From an uncultured Prevotella sp. (GTDB taxonomy: Bacteria > Bacteroidota > Bacteroidia > Bacteroidales > Bacteroidaceae), in NCBI GenBank assembly GCA_946055365.1, contig CAMGFM010000090.1, forward strand, positions 1-5,894: a DNA stretch of 5,894 bases, written 5' to 3'. This document shows, piece by piece, positions 1 through 4,911 of the stretch. Made by a program: the position numbers and the translations under genes. The notes under the pieces were generated by a model. That model did no database searches, was not told the DNA's origin, and saw nothing but the letters and a program-made list of their open reading frames with translations. The first letter of the stretch is position 1; each line of letters starts with the position of its first letter.

Positions 1-1
1 G

Positions 2-442
2 GAGGGTGTGCATATCTCTCATGATACGAAGGTGGACGACTACTGTACATTTGGTTATGGAACAAAGATTGCCGGTGATTGTGAAGTACATAGTGCGGTG
101 ATCTTCTCTTCTGGAGTCATCGTCAATGCTAATGTACGTATTGGTGGTGCGTCTATGGTCACAGGTGGTGTTCGCATAAGCAAGGATGTTGCTCCGTTCA
201 TCGTAGCCACCGACAACCCAGGGCGCTACGCCGGAGTGAACGAGACGCTGCTCCAGAACTCAGGAACGGAGCATAAGGTCATCGGACACAGCGCCAATGC
301 CTATCGTCTTGTGTTCCATGGACAGACCAGCGTGTTTGATGCGACCATCCAGATACGCGAGCAGGTGCCTTCAGGCAAGGAGATAGACACTATCGTCAAG
401 TTCCTTGAGGCCACGCAACTGGGCATCATTGGCAAGATGTGA
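2..442 (+). CDS. lpxA: Acyl-ACP--UDP-N-acetylglucosamine O-acyltransferase, C-terminal part (5' end outside window)
   Basis: LpxA transfers a 3-hydroxyacyl chain from ACP to UDP-GlcNAc, the first step of lipid A synthesis in the cytoplasm. The frame is open from base 2 (E-G-V-H-I-S-H-D), so the GTG at 8 is an internal Val codon and not a start; about 110 N-terminal residues lie upstream. The visible 146 residues begin in the left-handed beta-helix. The second His of H-I-S-H (codon 20-22) aligns with the catalytic His125 of E. coli LpxA. The hexapeptide-type repeats end near S-K-D-V-A-P-F-I-V-A, and the helical C-terminal domain has the typical N-A-Y-R-L-V-F-H-G. The protein ends I-I-G-K-M then TGA, as expected for Bacteroidetes LpxA. 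A terminator follows about 60 bases later, so this is probably the last gene of its operon. Seen: sequence motifs; known: family role; inferred: operon end. Confidence 0.95.
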   Translation, partial: EGVHISHDTKVDDYCTFGYGTKIAGDCEVHSAVIFSSGVIVNANVRIGGASMVTGGVRISKDVAPFIVATDNPGRYAGVNETLLQNSGTEHKVIGHSANAYRLVFHGQTSVFDATIQIREQVPSGKEIDTIVKFLEATQLGIIGKM

Positions 443-501
443 GCCTTGCAAGACTAAGAAAATTTCATACCGTTTATATATTAGTGTTGTTATTTCAATG
501 G

Positions 502-540
502 CGGTAGGGGGTACGTGACGTATACCCTGCCGTTTTTTTT
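502..540 (+). terminator. Intrinsic terminator downstream of lpxA
   Basis: Bases 502-515 pair with 519-532 around a 3-base TGA loop. The 14-position stem has one G/A mismatch and two G-U wobbles. It is followed directly by eight T residues (533-540). It lies about 60 bases after the lpxA stop and points the same way, a textbook Rho-independent terminator for the lpxA transcript. On the opposite strand there is no matching T-run after the stem, so it should act mainly on plus-strand transcripts. Confidence 0.85.
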
Positions 541-610
541 GTACCCATACTCCGCATGACACCTTCGCATGGCAGACAGCGTGCCTGCATAGCGTCGCTT
601 TTGCTTTTGA

Positions 611-710
611 AAAGTGCCGCTTTCTTGTTCGTAAAGTGGCACTTTATTCTTGCAGAGTGTCACTTCAGCCTTGCAGAGTGGCACTTTGTGCAGCCAAGGG
701 CTGCCACTTA
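611..710. repeat. Array of five short near-palindromic repeats, 21-23 base period
   Basis: This fills much of the 302-base gap between lpxA and the convergent radical SAM gene. Five related 13-mers start at 611, 633, 654, 675 and 698 (steps 22, 21, 21, 23). The second, AAAGTGGCACTTT (633-645), is a perfect inverted repeat around one central base; the others are degenerate copies, the fifth the weakest. Within the array, CTTGCAGAGTG occurs identically at 649-659 and 670-680. Because the middle steps are 21 bases, the block reads as heptapeptide repeats in either direction: W/C-H-F every seven residues on the plus strand and P/T-L-C/Y every seven on the minus strand. I see no gene support for either reading: codon context is poor and there is no recognisable protein. 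Function unknown. The rest of the gap (about 443-501 and 541-610) shows only the terminator. Confidence 0.7.
690..704. other. Small perfect hairpin near the 3' end of the radical SAM gene
   Basis: GCAGCC (690-695) pairs perfectly with GGCTGC (699-704) around AAG. A competing pairing joins AGTGGCA at 677-683 with TGCCACT at 702-708. The hairpin sits about 40 bases beyond the stop of the minus-strand gene and could help end its transcription, but no T-run follows on that strand. On the plus strand a run of five T starts about seven bases after the stem. It is therefore only a weak terminator candidate and may simply be part of the repeat array. Confidence 0.35.
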
Positions 711-744
711 TGTTTTTCCTGCCGCCGTTTCATGTTTCCCGTTG

Positions 745-1521
745 TCAATAGCCGACGGTACATTCAAACCCCGCCTGCTTCACCAAGTCCCTTATAGCGT
801 CGAGCTGCTCGCGCGTGGCCTTGAGCAGGGTGGGGCATGGAGTCTCGCGGTCGATGGTGTATATCATCACCTGACGCGGCTTTATGGTGCGCAATGCTTC
901 TATCCACGGCTTGACGAAAGCCTCTCCCGTGTTGTCCACGTCATAGCCTTCGTCAGAAACGCCGCGCATGAACATCGTCTGTATGACAACGTGTCCATCA
1001 AAAGACCTCATTGTCTCTATCACGCGCGCCACGTCATAGTCCTGCGCCACGGGACGATCCACCCTCCTTATGTATTCCGGGCTTACGGTGTCGAGCTTCA
1101 GGATGTTGTTGTCGGCCATCAGCAGTGCCTCGTGTACATCGGGGCGGTGTGCCATAGTGCCGTTGCTCAGCACCGACACCTTTGCCTCGGGATAATATCT
1201 GTCGCGCAGGCTCACCGTGTCGCGCATGATGTCCAGAAAATGCGGGTGTGCCGTAGGCTCTCCGTTGCCCGAGAAGGTAATAACGTCAAGCGGTATGCCC
1301 TGTTCAGACATTTCCCTTAGCTTTTTTTCGAGACACTGCGCTATGAAAGGCCTTGACGGTCTCGGCTTTGACGCGTGCCTTGAGGCGTTATAGCCCACTT
1401 CACAGTATATGCAGTCAAACGTGCATAGCTTGCCGTCGTCAGGGTTGACGTTAACGCCGAGTGACACGCCGAGACGGCGGCTCTTGATAGGCCCGCTAAT
1501 GGGCGATGGATAGAGTAACAT
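745..1521 (-). CDS. Radical SAM protein of the COG0731-like group, substrate unknown
   Basis: A complete 258-residue protein with ATG at 1521 and TGA at 745-747. The N-terminus (Y-P-S-P-I-S-G-P, then S-R-R-L-G-x-S-L-G-V-N) is typical of COG0731-type radical SAM oxidoreductases, a group related to wybutosine enzyme TYW1. The 4Fe-4S cluster motif C-x3-C-x2-C is Cys33, Cys37 and Cys40, followed by the usual E41-V-G. G-N-G-E-P-T at 85-90 is the SAM-binding G-G-E-like motif. Further strands of the partial TIM barrel are V-L-S-N-G-T (117-122) and L-K-L-D (141-144). The size fits a bare radical SAM core with no added auxiliary-cluster domain. It probably cleaves SAM to make a 5'-deoxyadenosyl radical; the substrate cannot be read from the sequence or from its neighbours, which point in the other direction. 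A good promoter lies about 95 bases upstream, so it is likely monocistronic. No symbol is given because the family members are mostly uncharacterised. Confidence 0.93.
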   Translation of the reverse strand: MLLYPSPISGPIKSRRLGVSLGVNVNPDDGKLCTFDCIYCEVGYNASRHASKPRPSRPFIAQCLEKKLREMSEQGIPLDVITFSGNGEPTAHPHFLDIMRDTVSLRDRYYPEAKVSVLSNGTMAHRPDVHEALLMADNNILKLDTVSPEYIRRVDRPVAQDYDVARVIETMRSFDGHVVIQTMFMRGVSDEGYDVDNTGEAFVKPWIEALRTIKPRQVMIYTIDRETPCPTLLKATREQLDAIRDLVKQAGFECTVGY

Positions 1522-1615
1522 ATTGTCTTTTGTAATGTTTTTGTATAATGTAACGTGTGATTTGGTGTGCGTCTCTTGGGGTGTAGTGTCGACGTGACAG
1601 ACGCGAATGACGGCA

Positions 1616-1623
1616 CAAAGGTA
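1616..1623 (-). promoter_or_regulatory. Bacteroidetes-type -7 element for the radical SAM gene
   Basis: Read on the minus strand, 1623-1616 is TACCTTTG, an exact match to the Bacteroidetes housekeeping sigma -7 consensus TAnnTTTG. It is followed by TGCCG, which fits a start a few bases downstream and a leader of about 85-90 bases before the ATG at 1521. The -33 TTG is not evident at 19-21 bases; a T-rich stretch (1634-1627 on the minus strand) lies in between. It is the only exact match I found in the divergent region. Confidence 0.65.
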
Positions 1624-1666
1624 GGCAAAAAAAACGGGCTGTTGGCTGTTAATGGTAGTTAATCAG

Positions 1667-1697
1667 TTGTCGGAACAAATTATTTTTTGTTATTTTG
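1667..1697 (+). promoter_or_regulatory. Possible promoter for ftsX
   Basis: TTG at 1667-1669 and TTATTTTG at 1690-1697 are separated by 20 bases, the usual Bacteroidetes -33/-7 spacing. The -7 box differs from TAnnTTTG at one position. A start near 1703 would give a leader of about 25 bases before the ftsX ATG at 1730. The region is very AT-rich, so chance similarity is possible. Confidence 0.35.
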
Positions 1698-1729
1698 CAC
1701 CTATATAGCAATAATATGTCCATTACAAC

Positions 1730-2608
1730 ATGGTAAAAAGAAGAAAACACACCCGCAGTCGCCAAGGATTGCAGGCGGTAACCTTGTGTATAAGCACGGC
1801 GATGGTCTTGATATTGCTGGGCATCGTCGTCTTCTCCGGGCTTGTGGCTCACAACCTTTCTGCATACGTCAGGCAGAACATTGTGGTGAGCCTTGTGCTT
1901 CAGGACGACATGACAGACGGAGAGGCGAAACTCTTTTGCGACAAGCTCAGGCACAAGCCCTACACCCACACACTGCAATATATCAGCAAGGAGCAGGCGT
2001 TGAGCGACGGCATAAAGGAGCTGGGCGTAGACCCCAGAGAGTTTGTTGACGCCAACCCTTTTCTCTCCTCGGTGGAGATAACGCTGCTCAACAGCTACGC
2101 CAACAACGACTCCCTCGCCCTTATATCCAAGGAGCTGAAGGCTTTTCCCAAGGTCAGCGACGTGAAATATCAGAAAGACCTTATAGAGAGCGTCAATGCC
2201 AACATTGCCAAGATCAGCATCGTGCTTATAGTGATAGCCCTGCTTCTGACCATAGTGTCATTCTCGCTCATCAACAACACTGTGCGTCTCGGCATATACG
2301 CCCACCGCTTCTCCATACACACCATGAAGCTCGTGGGAGCGTCGTGGGGCTTCATACGCCGCCCCTTTGTGGCCCACAGTTTCATGCTCGGCATGATAGC
2401 GTCCACCATTGCGTGCTGTATGCTCGGCATCGGGGTGTACATGCTGATGATGTATGAACCCGACATCGTGGAGATAGTCACATGGGAGGTGCTAGCGTTC
2501 ACCGCCGCCACCGTCTATGTCTTCGGCGCGACCATCACGTCGGTGTGTACATACATCTCCGTCAGCAAATTTCTGCGCATGAAGGCCGGCAGGCTCTACA
2601 AGATATGA
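1730..2608 (+). CDS. ftsX: Cell division protein FtsX, ABC transporter-like permease
   Basis: 292 residues, ATG at 1730, TGA stop. FtsX is the membrane partner of the ATPase FtsE; in characterised bacteria the complex does not transport but activates periplasmic peptidoglycan hydrolases at the division site. The topology seen here is the family one: a basic cytoplasmic N-terminus (M-V-K-R-R-K-H), TM1 about 16-38, a large extracytoplasmic loop about 40-160, TM2 about 162-184, a cytoplasmic loop with the signature M-K-L-V-G-A-S followed by F-I-R-R-P-F (199-213), TM3 about 215-240 and TM4 about 252-276. The length matches Bacteroidetes FtsX. No ftsE lies next to it, as is common in this phylum. 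An upstream AT-rich stretch with no Shine-Dalgarno is normal here. It probably heads the run ftsX, DUF3098 gene, uppP, truB, queA. Confidence 0.95.
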   Translation: MVKRRKHTRSRQGLQAVTLCISTAMVLILLGIVVFSGLVAHNLSAYVRQNIVVSLVLQDDMTDGEAKLFCDKLRHKPYTHTLQYISKEQALSDGIKELGVDPREFVDANPFLSSVEITLLNSYANNDSLALISKELKAFPKVSDVKYQKDLIESVNANIAKISIVLIVIALLLTIVSFSLINNTVRLGIYAHRFSIHTMKLVGASWGFIRRPFVAHSFMLGMIASTIACCMLGIGVYMLMMYEPDIVEIVTWEVLAFTAATVYVFGATITSVCTYISVSKFLRMKAGRLYKI

Positions 2609-2619
2609 CCGCTAAGGGG

Positions 2620-2660
2620 CTGCCGAGTCTTGCCGACTGGCGTGTGCGTGCCTTGCCGAC
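2620..2660. repeat. Short direct repeat CTTGCCGAC after ftsX
   Basis: CTTGCCGAC occurs at 2629-2637 and again at 2652-2660, 23 bases apart. A related CTGCCGAGT lies at 2620-2628. GTGTGCGTGC separates the two copies. It lies just after the ftsX stop in a 163-base spacer and resembles, in period and CTTGC core, the repeats in two other spacers of this window. No coding or terminator signal was seen in it. Confidence 0.5.
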
Positions 2661-2681
2661 GGGTGTTGACAGCGTCGTGTA

Positions 2682-2719
2682 GGCGCGTGCCACATCTTTT
2701 GGCGCATGCCACACCTTAT
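2682..2719. repeat. Tandem 19-base direct repeat
   Basis: Bases 2682-2700 and 2701-2719 are head-to-tail copies of a 19-base unit beginning GGCGC(G/A)TGCCACA, matching at 16 of 19 positions. Each unit holds a small palindrome (GGCGCGTGCC / GGCATGCGCC-like). It lies between ftsX and the DUF3098 gene, upstream of an AT-rich stretch (2717-2730). The role is unknown. Confidence 0.6.
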
Positions 2720-2771
2720 TATATATATAGCACAGTGACACACAGGTATCAAAAAAAGAAATTATACATAT

Positions 2772-3047
2772 ATGGACAGAAGAAATTATGCCTTTGACAA
2801 GGTAAACTACATCTTGCTGGCAGCCGGCATGCTGGTTGTGATTGTGGGCTTCATTCTCATGAGCGGCCCGGGCAGCGATGAAACCCAGTTTGTGGAGGAC
2901 ATTTTCAGCGCGCGGCGCATCAAGGTTGCGCCAGTGGTGTGCTTCATAGGCTTTGTGTCCATCATCTATGCCATCATGCGCAAGCCCAAGGACGGCGGAG
3001 AGGCATTAGGTGATGGCGGCGACGACTTGCCAAGTGACACCAAGTGA
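2772..3047 (+). CDS. DUF3098 family small membrane protein
   Basis: 91 residues, ATG at 2772, TGA stop. The N-terminus (F-D-K-V-N-Y-I-L-L-A-A-G) leads into TM1 about 12-31, then the family-typical L-M-S-G-P-G-S-D and D-I-F-S-A-R-R-I-K-V-A-P (43-54), then TM2 about 51-69 (V-C-F-I-G-F-V-S-I-I-Y-A-I), and a charged, Gly/Asp-rich tail. Both ends are predicted to be on the same side, probably cytoplasmic. This matches the DUF3098 family, which in Bacteroidetes regularly sits between ftsX and the uppP gene. Its function is not established; the neighbourhood suggests a role at the cell envelope (inference). The tail after residue 70 is low-complexity and probably variable. Confidence 0.9.
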   Translation: MDRRNYAFDKVNYILLAAGMLVVIVGFILMSGPGSDETQFVEDIFSARRIKVAPVVCFIGFVSIIYAIMRKPKDGGEALGDGGDDLPSDTK

Positions 3048-3151
3048 GGTTGCGGGGGAACAAACCGACAACATCAATTTTCTGACAACGGCGGGAGAGA
3101 GGCCAAAGCTCGGCACTGTGCAACGGCAGCACTCCGTGTGCGGCGGTGACA

Positions 3152-3283
3152 TTGCGTAGCGTGACCCTAAACATGCGTTGCGCGGCGTTTGTGTGTGAGC
3201 CTTGCGGCATCGACACACGCCTTGCGGCATCAGTACACACGTGCTTGCGGCATCGACACACACGCCTTGCGACCTTACACACG
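3152..3283. repeat. Degenerate repeat array with TTGCG core, 20-26 base period
   Basis: The 296-base gap between the DUF3098 gene and uppP contains TTGCG at 3152, 3178, 3202, 3222, 3245 and 3267 (steps 26, 24, 20, 23, 22). The best units share CTTGCGGCATC at 3201-3211, 3221-3231 and 3244-3254; the fourth, at 3266, diverges to CTTGCGACCTT. Each unit ends in an ACACAC-rich stretch, which can pair with GTGTGTG at 3191-3197. It is not a CRISPR: units are too short and imperfect and there are no unique spacers. Possible readings on both strands are Thr/His- or Cys-rich and not gene-like. The first 100 bases of the gap (3048-3150) show nothing I can name. Confidence 0.65.
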
Positions 3284-3343
3284 TGATTGTAGCAGGCACA
3301 CATTCCCACTTTAATAACACGAAGAAACAAAAAAGCATAAACA

Positions 3344-4141
3344 ATGGATTGGATAGAGGCATTGATACTCGGCCTGTTGCAGGGGCTCACAGAGTATCTA
3401 CCCGTCAGCAGCAGCGGACATCTTGCCATAGGCAGCTATCTCTTTGGCATAGAAGGCGAGGAAAACCTTGCCTTCACGGTGATGGTGCATGTGGCCACGG
3501 TGCTAAGCACGCTTGTGGTGCTGTGGAAAGAGATAGACTGGATAGTCAAGGGCGTGTTTAAGTTCAAACTTAACGACGAGACAAGATACATGCTCAATAT
3601 CATAGTGTCCATGATACCCGTGGGCATAGTGGGAGTGTTCTTCAAGGACACCGTAGAAAAAATCTTCGGCTCGGGACTTGTGATTGTGGGGTGCATGTTG
3701 CTCGTGACCGCCCTGCTGCTTGTGTTTTCCTATTATGCCAAGCCGCGCCAGCGTGAGCGCATCACGCTCAGGGATGCATTCATCATAGGCGTGGCACAGG
3801 CGTGTGCCGTGATGCCGGGACTGTCACGCTCTGGCTCCACGATAGCCACAGGACTCTTGCTTGGCAATAAAAAGGAGAGTCTCGCCCAGTTCTCTTTTCT
3901 CATGGTCATACCTCCCATACTTGGCGAGGCACTCCTCGACGTGCTAAAGGGGCTGAAAGGCGAGGATACATTCGGCAATATTGATGTCCTGCCCCTTGCC
4001 GTAGGCTTTGTAGCGGCATTTGTGTCGGGCTGTCTTGCCTGCAAATGGATGATTAACGTGGTCAAGAGAGGCAAGCTGGTGTGGTTTGGTGTCTATTGCG
4101 CCGTGGCAGGAGCCGTCACACTGCTCTGTTCCATGCTCTGA
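3344..4141 (+). CDS. uppP: Undecaprenyl-diphosphate phosphatase (UppP/BacA family)
   Basis: 265 residues, ATG at 3344, TGA stop. UppP removes a phosphate from undecaprenyl diphosphate in the inner membrane, recycling the lipid carrier for peptidoglycan and other polysaccharides; excess enzyme gives bacitracin resistance in characterised species. The family motif (E/Q)-x3-E is Q13/E17 within Q-G-L-T-E-Y-L-P-V-S-S-S-G-H, with the conserved His26. The second motif P-G-L-S-R-S-G-S-T is at 158-166 with the catalytic Arg162. About seven to eight hydrophobic segments are visible, including about 45-62, 84-100, 110-131, 213-233 and 245-265. Length is normal for the family (about 260-275). It stands 39 bases before the family-like truB start. 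No Shine-Dalgarno; an A-rich leader precedes the ATG. Confidence 0.96.
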   Translation: MDWIEALILGLLQGLTEYLPVSSSGHLAIGSYLFGIEGEENLAFTVMVHVATVLSTLVVLWKEIDWIVKGVFKFKLNDETRYMLNIIVSMIPVGIVGVFFKDTVEKIFGSGLVIVGCMLLVTALLLVFSYYAKPRQRERITLRDAFIIGVAQACAVMPGLSRSGSTIATGLLLGNKKESLAQFSFLMVIPPILGEALLDVLKGLKGEDTFGNIDVLPLAVGFVAAFVSGCLACKWMINVVKRGKLVWFGVYCAVAGAVTLLCSML

Positions 4142-4180
4142 CCCCAGTCTTAACCACTCACCCAAAGCCCATCACCGACA

Positions 4181-4228
4181 ATGAATTTCAATCATGGCGA
4201 GATATTCGCCATAAACACGCCCTAAGGG
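4181..4228 (+). pseudogene. truB: N-terminal coding segment of truB, interrupted by in-frame TAA
   Basis: Reading from ATG 4181 gives M-N-F-N-H-G-E-I-F-A-I-N-T-P, then TAA at 4223-4225, then G and the ATG at 4229. The segment lines up without gaps with the start of Bacteroidetes TruB (M-N-F-x-x-G-E, then D-K-P-x-G-x-T-S), so it is truly the gene's N-terminus and no indel is involved. The stop replaces the x of K-P-x-G; E. coli TruB has Gln there, so a single C-to-T change from CAA would explain it (inference). The conserved Lys before Pro is Thr here (ACG instead of AAG). Counting from 4181, the catalytic Asp is residue 48, as in E. coli. Either a real mutation or a sequence error; not distinguishable from one sequence. 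Confidence 0.8.
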
Positions 4229-4906
4229 ATGACCAGTGTTGGGGCGTTGGCCCGGGTGCGCAAGCTCATAAGCCTGCGTCTCGGTGTCAAGCGGGTCAAG
4301 ATAGGCCATGCAGGCACGCTTGACCCGCTTGCCACGGGCGTACTCGTGCTGTGTACAGGCCGAGCCACAAAGCGCATAGAGGAGCTGCAGCGTCACGACA
4401 AGGAGTATGCCGCCACGCTACAGCTCGGTGCCACGACGCCAAGCTATGACATGGAACACGAAGTCAACGCCACCTATCCCACAGACGGCATCACGCTGCC
4501 AGTCATAGAGCATACACTGGCAAGGTTTGTGGGAGATATAGATCAGGTGCCGCCCACTTACAGTGCCTGCAAGGTCAACGGCGTGCGCTCCTATGACCTT
4601 CGTCGCAACGGCATGGACGTAGAGCTTGCCGCAAAGCGTGTGCGCATAGACGCAATAGACATTATAGAGTTTGACGAGCCCTCCATGCGCCTGTCAATAA
4701 GGGTGTCGTGCGGCAAAGGCACATACATAAGGGCACTCGCGCGCGACATTGGCCGCGCGCTTGGCACCGGGGCCTACCTGCTGTCGCTCTGCCGCACCAA
4801 GGCAGGCGACTTCTCCGTAGCCAACAGCATCACGCTCGACGACTTTCCGCAATGGCTGCAGGCTCAGGAGATAGAAACAGACACCGAAATACCTACACAC
4901 AAATAA
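4229..4906 (+). CDS. truB: tRNA pseudouridine(55) synthase, open part after an in-frame stop
   Basis: 225 residues from ATG 4229, the first Met after the in-frame TAA. TruB converts U55 of the tRNA T-arm to pseudouridine. The catalytic core is intact: G-H-A-G-T-L-D-P-L-A-T-G at 26-37 with catalytic Asp32, Tyr60 in K-E-Y, Y-S-A-C-K at 111-115, and G-T-Y-I-R-A-L-A-R-D-I-G at 164-175. The protein ends shortly after the catalytic domain without a PUA domain, as is usual for the shorter Bacteroidetes forms (about 235-245 residues). A product starting at 4229 lacks the first beta strand and the K-P-x-G motif, which may harm folding or activity. Reinitiation is mechanically plausible, as TAA and ATG are separated by only GGG. 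The gene ends in TAA five bases before the queA ATG, so the two are probably cotranscribed. Family identity is certain; whether this copy is functional is not. Confidence 0.85.
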   Translation: MTSVGALARVRKLISLRLGVKRVKIGHAGTLDPLATGVLVLCTGRATKRIEELQRHDKEYAATLQLGATTPSYDMEHEVNATYPTDGITLPVIEHTLARFVGDIDQVPPTYSACKVNGVRSYDLRRNGMDVELAAKRVRIDAIDIIEFDEPSMRLSIRVSCGKGTYIRALARDIGRALGTGAYLLSLCRTKAGDFSVANSITLDDFPQWLQAQEIETDTEIPTHK

Positions 4907-4911
4907 AGGCA

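Noticed and set aside
8..10. GTG at 8 as the start of a short acyltransferase gene
   Set aside because: The frame is open upstream to the window edge and encodes E-G before the Val, as in full-length LpxA; it is an internal codon.
371..684. Two small minus-strand open frames near the lpxA terminator
   Set aside because: They span the lpxA 3' end, the terminator and the repeat array; the heptapeptide-like sequence is explained by the 21-base DNA repeat period.
556..1320. Long plus-strand open frame of 254 codons
   Set aside because: It covers the 21-base repeat array and then the antisense of the radical SAM gene, which has clear family motifs. The translation has no recognisable domain.
1649..1978. 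109-codon minus-strand open frame over the start of ftsX
   Set aside because: It lies antisense to ftsX and across the promoter region, with no recognisable protein.
3152..3283. CRISPR array
   Set aside because: Repeat units are about 11 bases and imperfect, spacers are 9-12 bases and similar to each other, and no cas gene is present.
2974..3561. Cys-rich minus-strand and Thr/His-rich plus-strand open frames in the spacer before uppP
   Set aside because: The amino acid bias comes from the TTGCG/ACACAC repeats, and the frames run into the uppP or DUF3098 coding regions.
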